This document shows positions 22,860 to 36,765 of a stretch of 64,000 nt of DNA, piece after piece. The translations under genes were made by a program, and so were the position numbers. Numbering within the stretch: the first letter of the stretch is position 1; every line of letters begins with the position of its first letter. Location: contig NC_133896.1 of assembly GCF_964199755.1 (NCBI RefSeq), positions 88,706,215 to 88,770,214 of the forward strand, read 5' to 3'. The notes beneath the pieces are model-generated. The model saw nothing but the letters and a program-made list of their open reading frames with translations. It searched no databases and had not been told where the DNA came from. The DNA comes from Larus michahellis. Lineage: Eukaryota > Chordata > Aves > Charadriiformes > Laridae.

Positions 22860-23426
22860 TCAAATGCTCTGGGGGAGTATGACGGCTGCCGGCAACTCTG
22901 CGAGCTGCTCCTGCAGCTTCACTAATGCAAGCTGTGCTTTCCTATTTTTGACCCTGGCCGAGACGCATGGCAGTGCCCCCCATCTGCCTAAGCGAAGGCA
23001 AAAGGGTCCCAGTTGGGAACCATGTCCCCGCTTGTCCAGCGTGGGTTGGGGTGTCAAAACAAAGCGAGAATTAACAAGCCGGGCAAATGGCGTTTCCTTC
23101 AATGGGAGATCTGCCTTCACCAGGGGATCTATGTGCCCCGGGGGATCTGCCTTTGCCGGGGGATCTGCCTTTGCTCTACAGGGCTCGTCCCGTCCATGTA
23201 GGCGAGTGAGAGCCTCCTCCTCCTCTTGCATCTCTGACTGAGCGGTGGCCAGCCATCCTTGACAATCTGCCCATGCGCCTCCAAGGCACACGGGGAACTG
23301 GGAACCGCTGGCTGCAGCCTCTCTCCTCTCCCGCTCGTGCACCTCCCGCCAGTTGCGAGGAGGGACCAAAACTCTGGAAAAGTCCTCTCTGATCCAGCTC
23401 TGAACTCGGAGGCTTTCACACCACAA
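22860..23426 (-). other. Unidentified KADPP-repeat segment (copy B, first)
   Basis: The copy B duplicate of 16167-16733, offset 6693, also open for 188 codons. Only a handful of residues differ (for example Arg to Lys and Gly to Arg changes after the FVLT motif, and Arg to Gln near the end). The hexapeptide array lies at 23101-23176. Its openness after duplication says little about selection, because divergence is so low. Confidence 0.3.
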
Positions 23427-23524
23427 AGTCAGCAGAGAACAACACCACTGGGTCTTCTCTCGATGCCTGTCACCTCAGTCATGCAGATTCATTTCCCACC
23501 TTCCCCTGCCTCATGCAGATTTCA

Positions 23525-24329
23525 AAAAATTCATGGAATGTTTTGGGTTGGAAGGCACCTTAAAGATCACCGAGTTCTAAACCGCCTGCCATGAGCAGGG
23601 ACACCTCCCACTAGAGCAGGCTTCTCAAAGCCTCATCCAACCTGGCCTTGAACACTTCCAGGGATGGGGCATCCACAACTTCCCTGGGCAACCTGTCCCA
23701 GTGTCTCATCACACTCTTATTGAAGAATTTCTTCCTAATATCTGATCTAAGTCTCCCCCTTTTCAGTTTAGAATTGTTACCCCTCATCCTATCGCTCCAC
23801 CCCCTGATAAAGAGTCCCTCCCCATCTTTCCCGTAGGCCCCCTTCAGGTACCAGAAGGCCGCTATAAGGTCTCCCCGGAGCCTTCTCTTCTCCAGGCTGA
23901 ACAACCCCAGCTCGCTCAGCCTGTCTTCCTAGGGGAGGTACTCCAGCCCTCTGATCACCTTCATGGCCCTCTTCTGGACCCGCTCCAACAACTCCGCATC
24001 CTTCTTATGCTGGGGACTCCAGAGCTGGATGCAATACTCCAGGTAGGAACTCATGAGAGCAGAGTAGAGGGGGAGAATCACCTCCCTTGACCTGCTGGCC
24101 ATGCTTCTTTTGATGCAGCCCAGGATACAGCTGGCTTTCTGGGCTGCAAGCGCACATTGATGGCTCACGTTGAGCTTCTCACCAGCCAACACCCCCAGGT
24201 CCTCCTCAGGGCTGCTCTCAATCCACTCTCCACCCAGCCTGTATCTGTGCTTGGGCTTGAACTTCAACTCCTTGCTGACCACGTCTTGGCCAAGTGCGAG
24301 GTCCCGCATGTGTGTCAGGGCAATCCCAA
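23525..24329 (-). mobile_element. CR1 LINE fragment, second subfamily (copy B)
   Basis: The counterpart of 16832-17636, with the same structure and the same internal stop near 23929. It differs by a few substitutions, for example DVELLERVQ in A against DAELLERVQ in B. Confidence 0.92.
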
Positions 24330-25222
24330 GTCACACTCAAGCTCAGCTTTCTGTAGGGAAGCAAAAGCCATGTTAAGAAAACCAAGTCCAGTCCCTGGGC
24401 ATGTGCTGTCAGCCATGCACAAGTTCATTGCCCTTCAGAGCTCCTTACAAAATGACTCCATCGGCACTGGAACTGCAGACAGAGTTCTCCTTCCCCACAC
24501 TAGCTAATCCTTGTCTCTCAAAGTCACCTCTTTTCTTTAATTTTCCTTGCAGGTGCCAGAAAAATGTCCTTAGTGAAACTCCACCAACTCCAAACACAAG
24601 CCACACTCCACAGAAGGTTCAAAGGAAGTCCTTCTCTGTCCTCGGGCAACACACAAAACCCTGCTACTGCTCTGGCAAGCAGAAGCAGTGGAAAAGGAGA
24701 GCAGAGGAAGATGCTCTTGAAAGCTGAACCTCTGGGCACAGGGAGAAAGGGCAGCGTCACATCCTAACAGATAGATAACATGAGAAATGGAACCTACCGG
24801 ACTCTCCTTGTTTCTAAGCCAGCTTAAAAACATCTCTGAGCTTTTTCCTTTGGATACCCTGGTTTCTTTCCAATTCAACACCAAGCAGCTACAGACTTGG
24901 AGGACTAATCTATTGGAAAGCGCGTTGTCTCCTTCCAACTTCCAACACTGGAAAGCATGGGCTGCTTTCCTCAACGCAGAAGCAGTGTGGACAAAGGGGC
25001 ATTCTCTGAAGGTTGCCCTTTTACCCCCCCTTCTACCCACCCATTACCAACCAAAACTGAGTAAGACTGGCAAGCATCTAGTTTCATCACCAAAACACAA
25101 AGCAATAGCCAAGTGGTAGGTAGACTTGCCATTTACTTTCAAAAACACGACAGAGAGGACTTGCAAAATTCTTGTGTGGAAGACGACAGCAAGAGAACTA
25201 ACAGGTTTTTTTAAAAGGGAAA

Positions 25223-25954
25223 TTACAAACATGAGAGAACTAGGCAAACACAGGTCAAGATGAAGTTAGCATTAACAGGCGGCACAAAAGGCGTTTCCTT
25301 CGACGGGAGATCTGCCTGCGCCGTCGGATCCCTCTCTCCCAGGGATTCTGCGTGCGCCAGGGCATCCATCTGTGCCGGGGCATCTGTCTGCGCAGGGGCA
25401 TCTGCCTTTGCTCTCCAGGGCTTGTCCCGTACGCAGAGACGAGCAGGAGGCCTCCTCCTCTTCCGTCTCCACCGGAGGTGTGGCTGGCCATCCCTGCCGG
25501 CCTTCTGCTCGCGCTCCCCCAAGGCACACGGAGAACCAGTTGATGGACCCTCTGGGGCTGAGAGCTCAGCGGCTGCAGCCTCTCTCCTCTGCCACTTGCC
25601 AGTCCCTGGTGGGGAGCCGGACTCAAACTTGCTTGGGGCAGCTGTTCTTCCCCTTCCCCAGCTGTTCTTCTCTGCCCTTCCCTGCGCAGCAAGGCTACCA
25701 AGGCCACACGGAGACGCCGATGCCGCACTGGTGATGCCCCAGAACACGCGGAAGGTGTGGAAGTGCAGCTGCAGCTCCTGGGTTGGGGAACTGGAGAGCC
25801 ACCTCTCTCGCCTCCTCCCACCTCCGCGGTCACTCCAGGAGCGCGGGCAACTGCCAGCCCAAGCCCACTGTGATGCACCAGGGAGCAGAGGCTGCTGGGC
25901 AACGCCACAGACAATGGGCTTCCACATGCTAATGAGCACGGTGACATGGGACAA
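25223..25954 (-). other. Unidentified KADAP-repeat segment (copy B, second)
   Basis: The copy B duplicate of 18531-19262, open for 243 codons. The hexapeptide array is at 25303-25412, followed by KETPFVPPVNANFILT. Together with the other three segments, the window holds four copies in two diverged classes. No function is recognised. Confidence 0.3.
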
Positions 25955-26699
25955 CGTCTACCCAGACGTGCCAGGGAAGCAGAGGCGTGAGGAAGAAACT
26001 CTCTGTTCAAGGCCTCTGGTGCAGGGCAAGGATGAAGCTTGAACTCCCCTCTACAAACCACAGAACCCACCTGGAAAAACACACACAAAGTACCCCCCAA
26101 GCCCAAACTGCCCAAAAGCTGGTCCTTCCCCAGCGGGCGCAAGACAAGGGCAGCACCTGGCAGGTGGCATCCCTTCTCCTCTGTGTCACACACAGGTTGC
26201 CTCAGCCTCAGTGCCACTGGCCATGGGAGTGCATAAACCAAACAAAAAATTTGGTAAATTGGGTCAAATCTAAGAAAAGTTTTGGTAAAGCGGCAGCGCC
26301 GTCCCCTTCTGTTTGATGTCACACTGAGGTTCATCCCACCAATTTCCCAGCGCTGCCAACCTCCGTCCCATCCCTTGGGCTGTTTCAGAGATGTTCCCAG
26401 CTCTCACTATAAGCCCTTGGAAAAGGCCTCGCAAGCGACCGGGGGATCACGACAACCAGCCTGGCTACCCAAGCACGACAAGGGACTCTTCTGCAGGCTC
26501 CGCGGGGGGACTGCCAAGGCATTGCTGCCCGACAGCTCAACCACCACACAACCTGCTCCTCCCCGTCCCCTTCCTGACACAGCGACAGGCACGCAGGCTG
26601 GAACAGCAAAACCCTCAGCCCCGGTTGCCTTCTCTTCCTCAGGCCTTACACAAGGGGTTTGTGCTTTCACCCAAAAAGCCACTCCTACGAGAGAAGAGG

Positions 26700-27039
26700 G
26701 AGGGGAGACCTTCTCCCTCTCTACAGCTGCCTGAAGGGAGGTTGTAGCCAGCTGGGGGTCGGCCTCTTCTCCCAAGTAACAGGCGATAGGACAAGAGGAA
26801 ACAGCCTCCAGTTGCACCAGGGGAAGTTTAGATTGGATATTAGGAAAAATTTCTTCACAGAACGAGTTATCAAGCATTGGAATAGGCTGCCCAGGGAAAG
26901 GGGTGTCACTATCCCTGCAGGTATTTAAAAGATATGTACATGTAGTGCTGAGGGACATGGTTTAGTGGTGGACTCCGCAGCATTAATGGTTGGACTTGAT
27001 GATCTGAAGGGTCTTTTCCAACCTCAGTGATTCTATGAT
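26700..27039 (+). mobile_element. CR1 LINE 3' end spanning the right edge of copy B
   Basis: A plus-strand CR1 remnant with a complete 3' end: AGTTTAGATTGGATATTAGG, AATTTCTTCACAGAACGAGT, CATTGGAATAGGCTGCCCAG, GGTATTTAAAAGATATGTAC, GGTTGGACTTGATGATCTGA, TCTTTTCCAACCTCAGTGAT, TCTATGAT. Its first ~130 nt belong to the duplicated unit and the rest is unique. Confidence 0.93.
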
Positions 27040-28805
27040 ATTCTTCTACCTCTCCCCTGCCCACTGGGCTTTTGGGGCTGCCCTGGGGCTGCCTCGCACA
27101 TGGTACCCGTTGTGCTGGGGGAAAAGGGGCACACTTTTGAGGCAATGTTGCTCTGGGAGTGTCTCTGTGACCTGTTTCATTTTACTGGGCTCAGACTGGA
27201 GCCGGGAGGTGAGTCCCGGCAATGTCCGTCACCTGCCGAGTGGCCACCAGCTCCTGCCCTGCCCACATAGTGCCGGCGCAGTAACTAAACATGGCAGCCT
27301 AATAGGAATTGAAAGGCACATGTTAAGGCCTCAGACATGAAATAATAATGAAACAAAAAAACAGATCAAAGCTTTTAATTTCACTCTAAGTACTTTACTC
27401 TCACTCTCAGAAATTCTTATCAAAGACAGGCAGATGTCACTGCCTCCAGGGGTCTCAACTTGGCGGTTCCTGCTTTGCATTTACTCCAGAAATTTGCCTT
27501 CAAGACCGGAGACCTATGGTGTAAAAGCAGCGGCTGGTTTTGCTGTGGTGAAACCACACGCTGAAATTTAAAAGCACCGCGGAGCTGGGTAAGACTTTCC
27601 AGCGCTGATTCAGTGCTGTACAATTGTAAATACAAATAAATCCCTATACAAATGCCATCAAGCCTCCGTGTACCGGTAAGATGAAGTGTTATCAAGTAAC
27701 ATAAACATTTATTTCCACGGTAAAATGCTAGCACAAGCCTTCCTTATTAGGCAGGATTGGGTTTGCAAGGTTTATAAATAAAATGTGCTGCCATGCCGGG
27801 GGCTGGACGCCCACTCCCGCAGCGCTCAGCCTCCCTTAGTCCCCTTTTTCTCCAGTGATGAAGATGGAGATTGCTGGGCTTTCACGTGAGGTGATTTGTC
27901 TGGTTTTCTCATTTCCTTTTCCGGTCATCAAATTGCTTTCCTCAGTGAAAAGCTCGCTTAATGAGCAACACAGGTAATTAGTTTATTGGAAAGGGCATTG
28001 CATTGCAAGGGCCAACTGGGATCAGGGCAGGGGCAAATCACCCAGGGAGGCACCCTGAATTTGGGACATTTCTCCCTGAAATCTGGACTTGTCCTGGCTC
28101 AGCCAGCCTGGCTGCTGGCCTCTGTGAAGGTGACGTCAACGCAACCACGTCATCGGGGAGCACAAAACCGGCACGTGCCCAGAGGAGGGGGAGCTGCTAT
28201 GGCTGCCCCAAGCGTATGAGGCTCTCAACCCGTGAGGGGGTGTTGATGTGTGGGTACCACTCGCTCGCAGCAGCAACTCGCTCAGTAGGTCGTTAGCATG
28301 AATATGTGGAGATTACGTTATAGAGATGCTAGCGCTGGCCTGTCTGGAATGAGTTGGGGTCTCCCAGAAAGTGCTGAGGACAGGTGGATGGATGGCCCCA
28401 CACGCTTCCCTGACCAGTGGGCAGAAGGGGGTCTTCCACTGTCCCTCGCTGGAACTGGGCCACTGGCTCACTCACCCCCAGCTGCCATGGCCCCTAGAAG
28501 ATGCCCAAATGGCGGTGAGTCTCCCCACAGCGGCAAGGAGAGCTGAGAACACACCACAGGGCTTCGCTCACCTGAATTTTGGAAGATGAGGTTGCACAGG
28601 GCAAGTGCTGGGTCACTGGGATAACTCCTCTGCTGCCAGCAGTGGTCCAGCTGGGTTACTTCCCTGTAGTGATGCTGAGAGAGGGCCACATGGTGCCAGC
28701 CAGGGGCAGGTTGGACAGACCTTGTTTCTGAGCTCAGCTAACAGCCTAGAAACTCTACAAAATCCTCTTGGAAAGAGAAAGCAATATCCCACATGTTGTC
28801 AGGGC

Positions 28806-28811
28806 ATAATA

Positions 28812-28864
<53 letters not shown>

Positions 28865-28882
28865 AATAACAATAATAATAAC
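28806..28882. repeat. GAT/ATG trinucleotide microsatellite
   Basis: About 17 uninterrupted ATG units (28812-28862) flanked by degenerate AAT/AAC units. It is probably length-polymorphic. Confidence 0.97.
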
Positions 28883-31800
28883 GCAAAAATAATTGAGTGC
28901 TAACCTAAAAGCTCTGCTTTTAGGTTGTTGCTCCCCCCCAGCTTTAGTGGTGCTTCCCAGCAGTGTCGACTCCCCACAGCCCCGCTGTCCTAAGCTCATG
29001 GTGAACATCAGGATTTTTGATTCAGGCCTGTTTTAAAGCACCAAGACTGAAGTTGATTCTTCTTGAACTACCAAGACCTGTTTGCCAGCTGTTAGCACAG
29101 CTGGAGGAACGCATCAACCTTATTACAACCTGACCGACAGAGCACCATGCTCCAGTGCCAGGAGCTGGGGATGCCCAGCCATGCCTTGGAGAAAGTCACA
29201 AGAGCTTTATGCTTCTCCTTTAGCGGCTCTGGGTAAACACTTGGACCTCTGGGGAAAGCTACAGAGAAGGCGTCAACGTGCTTTTCTCTGCCCAGGCAGA
29301 AACAAATCACTGTCCCCAAATCATCATGATTACACCGCAGCTAAAAATAAATTTACCTATTTAAGCCCTGTTTTCCTTTGGTGCCTGCAGCGTGATGTGG
29401 TCAGCAGACACCAGGGGTCCAAGGACTTCCCAGGGTCACCCTGGGTCTGGTGCTGACAGAGACAGGATTGACGCTGAGGGATCGACCCTCTCGGTGTAGT
29501 ACCAGAGCCACCCTCCAGTAACACCAGAGGTTTCAGCCTGAGAAACACCCATCCAAGCCAGCTGGCTAGGCACCACGGCCCTGCTCCACGAGGATTTTCG
29601 GCAGACAGCTGCCCAATGTGTCTGTAAAGCTTTCCTCTGATATTTGTCCCCTGCCCCCTCCCAGGCCCAGGGAGAAATGAAGCATTTAAGCAGTGTGTGT
29701 GGGTGCACGTCCTGTCTCAGGTGCCGGCCCAAGCTGCTAGGCTGTTGTTTTCTCAGTTGTTCCTGTGTAACAAATATTAAATTCTGGGTGCCAAGTTCAG
29801 ATGGTCCCCGTTGGGGGCGAGATTTGAGTCGTGCTCTTTGGCCGCCGGCACCATCCTGCTGTCGGCAGCGGCTGTACAGAAGGCTGGGCTGGTGGAGGGA
29901 CCTTGTGCGGGGAGGGCTTCAGGGCTCCTGATGAAGATGGAGGTAGTGGGGACCCTCCTGTCACAGCCTCCCCCTCTCCCCTAAATAACCACACGGAGAA
30001 AATTTCTCACCATTTTGCAGCAGCCCTTCCCCAAGGCACTGCCGCCCTGGCACTGAGCGCTGCTCCCGGCGTACACCGGAGCCCCGGCCCCCAGGGGCTG
30101 CGGGCAGGGGGGTACCTGTGGTGGGCAAGTGGGTGCTGGCAGCCAGCGAGTGAGGGCACAGACAGGCTGATCCGCCACCACCGTGCCCATCAGCAGCCAG
30201 CGGAGATGAAGGCTGTCAGGCAGCCATCAGCCGCTGTGCCGGAGCCGCTCTCTGAAGTCATCCTGAATTAAAAACTAATGATAGTTTTCTTTAATAGCTC
30301 GTTTTTGATAGCGCAGCCGGAGAAAAACCAGCCACAAAGGGAATTCAATTTATTTTTTAAATAATTAATTTGACTCTCTTTCCTAGATGATTTCTGCGTA
30401 TTTTCAGTCGTCTTTTAAATTTTTCTCTATACAACATGGAGGAGGAAGTCTTTGGCAAATAAAATGATTGTCAAATTCCTGGGCGAGGGAATATGCGGGA
30501 ATGAAAAATTTCCCAATGTGCTGTTATTAGCTTATCAGCCAGCCTTGCTCTCCATGGACAAAGAATGGAGCAAACAGGATTAGGCCCAAAGTGCCTGGTT
30601 TAAAGACCAAGGCTGGCTTCAGGAGGAAGAGGTTGGTTGGATACTTGCCATGAAGGCAAGAAGCAGGATGCGCTAGTGTGCAGGGGACCAAACGTGGCAC
30701 AGCACAGGTGGAGACACCTAACCAGCCATCATAAAATGGTTAAGCTTCACACTCACATGATTTAGCCTGCATTCACCAGATATGTGTCTGTCCAGGTGCC
30801 TTCCCTTTCCCACATTGCCTTCTCCTCGCCTCTAGAAGCTGAAGAAGCTTGGGGCTGTGAGCAGAAAGCACGGCCTATGGCCAGTTTTGGGACCCTCGCT
30901 GGCAAGAGGCAGGGCAGGACACCACAAACCTCTTACAGGGAGATGGAGAAGCTCTCTGGCATGAAGGACAACCAGAAGTGCCTTTGAAAAATCCTTTCCC
31001 TAGGAGCTCATGATAATCAACTCAACAGTTAATTTGCACTTGGCTTTACTCATGTGCACAAGGACAGAAGGAATGTGCCCAAACCAAAAGTGTCTGGTAT
31101 ATAAAAGTGCATGGTACGCATTCTGATGCACATCATTGGCTTAATGGTGTCTTTTCTTCTGCTGTTCAACTGTGGGACCCTCTAATGGAAAGACCAATAG
31201 AGGTGTGATGCAAGATACGTGTATGAAGAGCTTGACATACCAAATGTAATGTCAACCTGCTCATACTCGACACATAGTCAAATCTCGGATTTGGCGACAG
31301 TCAATCCTAGCAGAGCAGCTTTGGCTGTCCGCTGTGGCAGACGGGCACTTACACCGATCCGGATACTCAGTCTACTGATCGCATGTAAACAGGTTAAGAA
31401 TGATTGAATGCATTACTGTCGAAATGCTTTCTGTCCACACCATGTTTAGTCTGAAACCTCCTCAGCCCAAACCGCTATGGTCATGGAGCACAAGCAGTGT
31501 GGGATAGGCATCAGCCCCGGCTGACCTACCAGGCTACCCCGGAGCAGACACCCAGGGGAGACCCACCAAAGCCACTCCCGTGGTACCACATTTCACTGGT
31601 GTTGGTGCCACTTACCCTCCGTCTGTTGACTGCTGTGATGACTTCTCAGGTGACACTTCTCATGTACATTTTTTACAGCGTTTTGTTAAATTTAGTTGGA
31701 CACACCAGGGCGTTCAAAACAATTATTAGGCCAAAATGCATTTTTCCAGCAGTTGCGATAAGGCTGAATTAAAGGGTCATTAAGAGACCGATACCTGGCC

Positions 31801-34800
31801 TGCTGTAATCTGCCACGGTCGGCATGTACCACTTTATTCTGTTTCACTGTACCTATCGACTAAAACATTGGTTGTTTAGAAGAACCAAAAAGGTGCACAG
31901 CGCAGGGAAGAGGTGCTGGGCTGAGTTTTAGGAGCTGGAGTGGTTCGCCACTGGTTTGGATTATCACCCTGGTTGTGATGTTAGCCAGGTGGCTTTGGTT
32001 TCCGTATCTGCCCCATCTTTTCCTGCTCTCCGCTGATGTTGTCCATCACGATTCTTGCGAGGGGGAGGAACCACCTCTCCACCTCTGCACTATCCATCAT
32101 CTTCAGTGCCTCGGGGCAACAGGGTTTCCTATAGGGAAACAGCTTGATTTCTGAGGCAGCCTCAAACAACGTGTCCTCCAAGACAATGCTGCCACAGCCG
32201 GGTCCCCAGTGACAGCCGTGGACGCAGGACATGCAGTGACTATAGAAAATACAGCCGTCATGCTGGGAGCAGAGTCCTATTAACTTTCAAGTGGTAATTA
32301 TATGGAGAAGTTGTGATACTGTGACATGCAGAGAATGGGGTGTTTATTGCCTTCCCGGCAGGAGCATGGCGGGTGTCAGGGCTTGTGAGCGAGCTCTACA
32401 AAGCCTCTCATTATTTTCATCCTCTCATTTATATTATTTTGTAAAAGCTCTTTCAGTGCAGAAGACAGTGATATTATCTTAGTGAATTTTAATGCTATTT
32501 TGTAATGGAATGGATTTGGTTTGTCCTTGTGCCGTGGCCACTTACCCATCAGGGCTGGCAGCGTGCACTCTGGATCCTGGAAGACTTTCACCGCAGTATT
32601 GCTTGAGAGGTCAGCCACAAGCCAAAGATAAGAAAAAAAAATAATTATTCAAGCTTCAGAATAGAATGTAGGCATGGGAACATCATGTAGGTCTGCTAAC
32701 CCATCTGCAAAGGTGGAAGTGGTTTGTGACAGCTCGACATCTTGCTTGTGTAGTCGTTTTGCAGCAGCATGAAGTACTCCGTGCAGACGGGACTCACGTG
32801 AAACATTTGGGGGCTAGTGGCTGCTGCTGTGTGGTCGCCCAGTGAGCATGGGGGACCGCCTGTACAGAGAGGGAAAGGGAGGAGGGAAGCAAGTCCTCTC
32901 TACGGCCCCTAACATGGAAGAAGGCAGACACCGACTCCAGCCCGTGCCTTGCTCAGCTCTATGGATGTGTTCAGAGTGAGAGCTATGCAGCATGATGAGA
33001 TGCTGTTTCTATTTTGGGCACGGTTATTAAATACAATATTAGCTTCACTGGACATCAGCTGTGGCTGCATTCCATGTACACACCAGTACGGTAGGTTTTT
33101 CAAAAGATAGAGGCTGATGACGAAGGCTGGGAATGGTGGGAAACGGGGAAAGGAAAAGACCTTCCTAACTTCTTTTCCCCTTCATCACAAGTGTTGGGTT
33201 ATTACATATAAAAGCTCAATCTAGTTATCAAAAGCATAACCATCTTTCTGCTTTAGAGACGGGAGAAACACAATTTGGGCAATTTCACTCACTCAAACAC
33301 TATAATTTGGAAATTCCCCGCAGAACCAAACCTCATGCGGTGCCAGTTCAGTTTACCCAGCCCCAGAATGGCCATGAGCGCCTTGGCCCATTCCTGTCCC
33401 CGCGAAACGCAGGGGCGGGGGGCATGGGCGAGAGCTTGAAAAACATCTCCCAGCTTATGCAGACCGCTGACAGACCGCACGTGAAGGATATAAATGGCAA
33501 TAGGCAGAGGATGGCAGCATTGAAGGGATGGGAAATACATAGGGGGAAAAAAAAAAAAGACAACACTAGCAGAGGAAACAGTGAGAAAATGTGTTTCTTT
33601 AGAAGCTTTTGAAACAGAAAAACTAGTTACCTTACTACAGTGCTTACTATTTTTACATCTTTGGGTCAAGAAATTGTTGGGCTGAAGCATCAAAAATCCG
33701 CCCATGAGAAGACTCTTCCATGACTGCTGCAGAAATCCAGTTCAGACACTCAAGACAATGCAGTTTGGTGCGTTTTACAGTTGCTTTTTATTGTCCCATT
33801 AATTAAGGGGATAATTTTCATGGCAGAAGAGTAAGAGGCTGTAAACTGCGTTTCTGGGCAATTAAAGGTTGAAGTGCAGAAACAATTTGAGAGTACAACT
33901 CAGTATTGGGGGAACACAATCCATGTAATAGAGAAGAAAACGGAAAAGACAGAAATCCCGATTTCACATTAGGATTGAGGAGGTGGGCATTAGTGTCTAG
34001 TAGTACTAGCTAGCAGCAGTTTAAATGAGGAAGTTTTTGAGGATTGAAGCAAAAGAAAATTAAGTAGGTAGCAGTTGGGGCTGTGTTTCGGAGAAGGACG
34101 TTTCCATGTCGCAGCCTGCAGTTTTGCCTCCCCCCCCCCGCCCCCAAGCATCTGGGTCAGGCATCAGATCCAGCCGCTCCCCACTACAGGCGCAAGCCCT
34201 AAGCCTGCGAGTGACGAGCTCGTGCCCTGGGGACCACAGACAGGCTGCCAGTCAGGAAAGCAGTTGCTGCGCGATGATGGCACCGTGGAGAAATCAGGGC
34301 CGCAGGAAAAAAAAGAAAAAAAAAAAAAGTCAGCTTTAATGATCAGTCAGCTATGTGTGTCGTCTCCCCCGGCTCCGGCAGAATTCCCTCCTTACCTCTG
34401 GCAATAATTGCAATGCTGCGCGCGGAAAGGTGACGCCAGCTCAGAAGAGACGAGGAATGTGAAGCAGCGATGCTTGTTTCCCCCATTCCAGAGCACTGCA
34501 GCGGCCGGCAGAGCCGGAGCTGGGCCCTGGGCGAGCCTGGGGGCCCATGGCTCAGAGGCACACAGCCAGCTTTCCGGAAGAATGTAATGATTTCTGAAAC
34601 AACAGCACCAAACCCGAGCTTTTTAAGAAAATGCTTTTATTTTTTTTGTTGGGTTGGCATGTTCCAGCAGAAATATTTTTCCAATCAGTTGATTATTTTG
34701 AAGGCTGAATGTCTGCCAGCTATTCTAGAGAGGAACACCCAGGATAGTAGGGCTACGGTCCTTCCGTGTCCAATTACCATGGCTTTCCTAACACTTTCCT

Positions 34801-36765
34801 AACACAACGGACACCAGCTAGGGAGAAACAGGAGAACTCATGTACCATCACGTATTTGTGTATCTCCAGCTCAGAGAGGCAAACCAAGACACTTTTCCTT
34901 CCGAGTGACAATTCTGGGTAACGCTTTTTAGGTGCTGACAGGCCTGCTGTGGAAAAGGGCTTTTTTTCCTGGTTGTATCAGAAAGTTTCCTTCTTAGTCT
35001 CCAGGCCAAACTTAGTCTCACTGTCCAAACTACCAACCTAAACCTCAAAAAATCCCATTGGTTAAGGCAGACCTTTCTCAAGCTTTCTGGTCTGCCGGAA
35101 AGATGACAGCACTTGCAGCACCCCACTACAATCCTCCACTGCTCTCAGATGATGCTGGAGCACGCTGGAGTCCTCTGCTACATTAGGTGCAATGCACCGA
35201 AACGGCCTTCCAAGATGTGCATGGATAAAGACAAAAATCAAACTCTTCAGATGGTGAAAATGAGGTATTACTCCACCGGGAGAGACAGAACAACTTTCAC
35301 ACGCCAGCCACACGTATCATTTAACACATGATTTACATACTTCTCACAGTCATACCTTTGGCTTCAATAGAGACGTGCCTTAAAAGCTGGGTATGTTTGC
35401 TTCTGACTTCTCTTTGTAGGTAGAAACACGTGAGAAATGAATAGAGTATGGGCAGGAACATGCGCTTCAACTGAACACGAGCTTCTCACTTCAGAGATTG
35501 CAGGTGCTGGCAGTTAACTCCGACTTTCTTCCCCCACACCCCAACAGCCCCACGGCCACTTGAAAAAGCGGGAACGTTGTCAAACCTACGTTTTCCAGAG
35601 TTATGCAGACAAACTATTCAGGAAACGAAGCGGGGGGACACACGGGCGGATGGAGACCGTACCGTCAATCCCATTAAAAGTTCAACTTGCTACCTAAGTA
35701 CACATCAAACGGGAATAAAATATCTGGGGCTTTTCTATTATTAGTCTCCTCACGAGCAGATGAATATATTAAAGTTTGTAAAGCTCCAAGAGCCCCTGCG
35801 ATGGATGCTGCTCGAGGAGCGCCGCACACACGGACAGATAATCTGCACACACGTAAGTGACAGTCATTTATGGAAGTTTTTTGTAAGAACTGTAAAGACC
35901 CCCACCTCGGTTAATGACATTGTTCAATCTTCTTACTTTTCTTCATAGATTCAGGGTAGAAAAGTATCCCCTCCTCCCTTCGGTGCTTGTTGCTAGAGGC
36001 ATCCTGATAATCAGACTAATCTTGGGACCAATTTTCAACTCCTAACAGCTCGGTAAACTAAAATGCTCAGGCAATTTATTCTCTGTATATTGTCAGCCAG
36101 GTAACACTTGATTTCTCATTCCAGGACTGCATTTTATTGTTTTAAACTGAAATCCAGCATGTGTGTTTCCAACAGATTATCTCCATAATCACTTTCTTTT
36201 TGCTATGGAAATGATCTGAAAATGGTTCTTTGATACGAGAGAAGAGTTCACAAGGCCACGCTGTACAAAAGCTCGAATCGTGCAATTATCATTTGTAAAG
36301 AGAAACTGTTATCAAAGTAACTGCAGGGGACACCTCCAGGACTCCTCTTAGAGTCAGGAAATTTGAAACATATATTTCTCTAACACGCATTTCACTCCAA
36401 ACCCTTCTGAATAATTCATGAGAACGGAGTTAAGCCTGGCACTCGGGACGGAGATCGGGGGCTTCTGCCGCAGACGGGAGGATGTCGCCGCTTCCTTTGG
36501 GGTAGGGGGGGACAGAGCTGGGGGTGCTCGGCACCAGGAGGTGCCTTTGATTTGGGGCAGTCCCTTCCCCGTGAGGGGCAGCTTGCAGGGAAGGGCTGGG
36601 GTGGAGGCGAGCACCTTCCTTACTGCTGTCTCAGGCTGCCCGCTGGGGAGGCAGGGAGGTAAAGGGGAGCGGGAGCCCCCCGGCCCCCTCTGCCCCCACC
36701 AGTGCTGATGGCAACCAGAACCAGAGCCTCTGCTTTTCTGAAGCTGCATCAAATTACCCACACCG

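Larger units (their letters stand above)
20148..26829. repeat. 6.7-kb tandem duplication, copy B
   Basis: Copy B follows copy A without spacer. The junction shares a short GTTT/GGGG microhomology between the left flank (ATGGGGTTTTTGTCC) and the CR1 end (AGGGGAAGTTTAG). Copy B has TT where A has CC at the third and fourth positions before the CAGTG motif. It lacks 13 bp (CCTAACACATGAG) present in A at about 19538-19550, and lacks one T inside the first CR1, so its reading frame stays open. Beyond 26829 the CR1 continues to a normal 3' end, so copy B carries the original right flank and copy A the original left flank. Confidence 0.95.

Noticed and set aside
28806..28882. Possible CRISPR-like or coding repeat from the regular ATG units
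   Set aside because: It is a simple trinucleotide microsatellite without spacers. The poly-Met and poly-Ile frames across it are artefacts.
33289..33705. Minus-strand frame of 138 codons considered as the ARHGAP8 last exon
   Set aside because: No resemblance to the Pro/Arg-rich C-terminus of the family and no acceptor in the required phase was evident.
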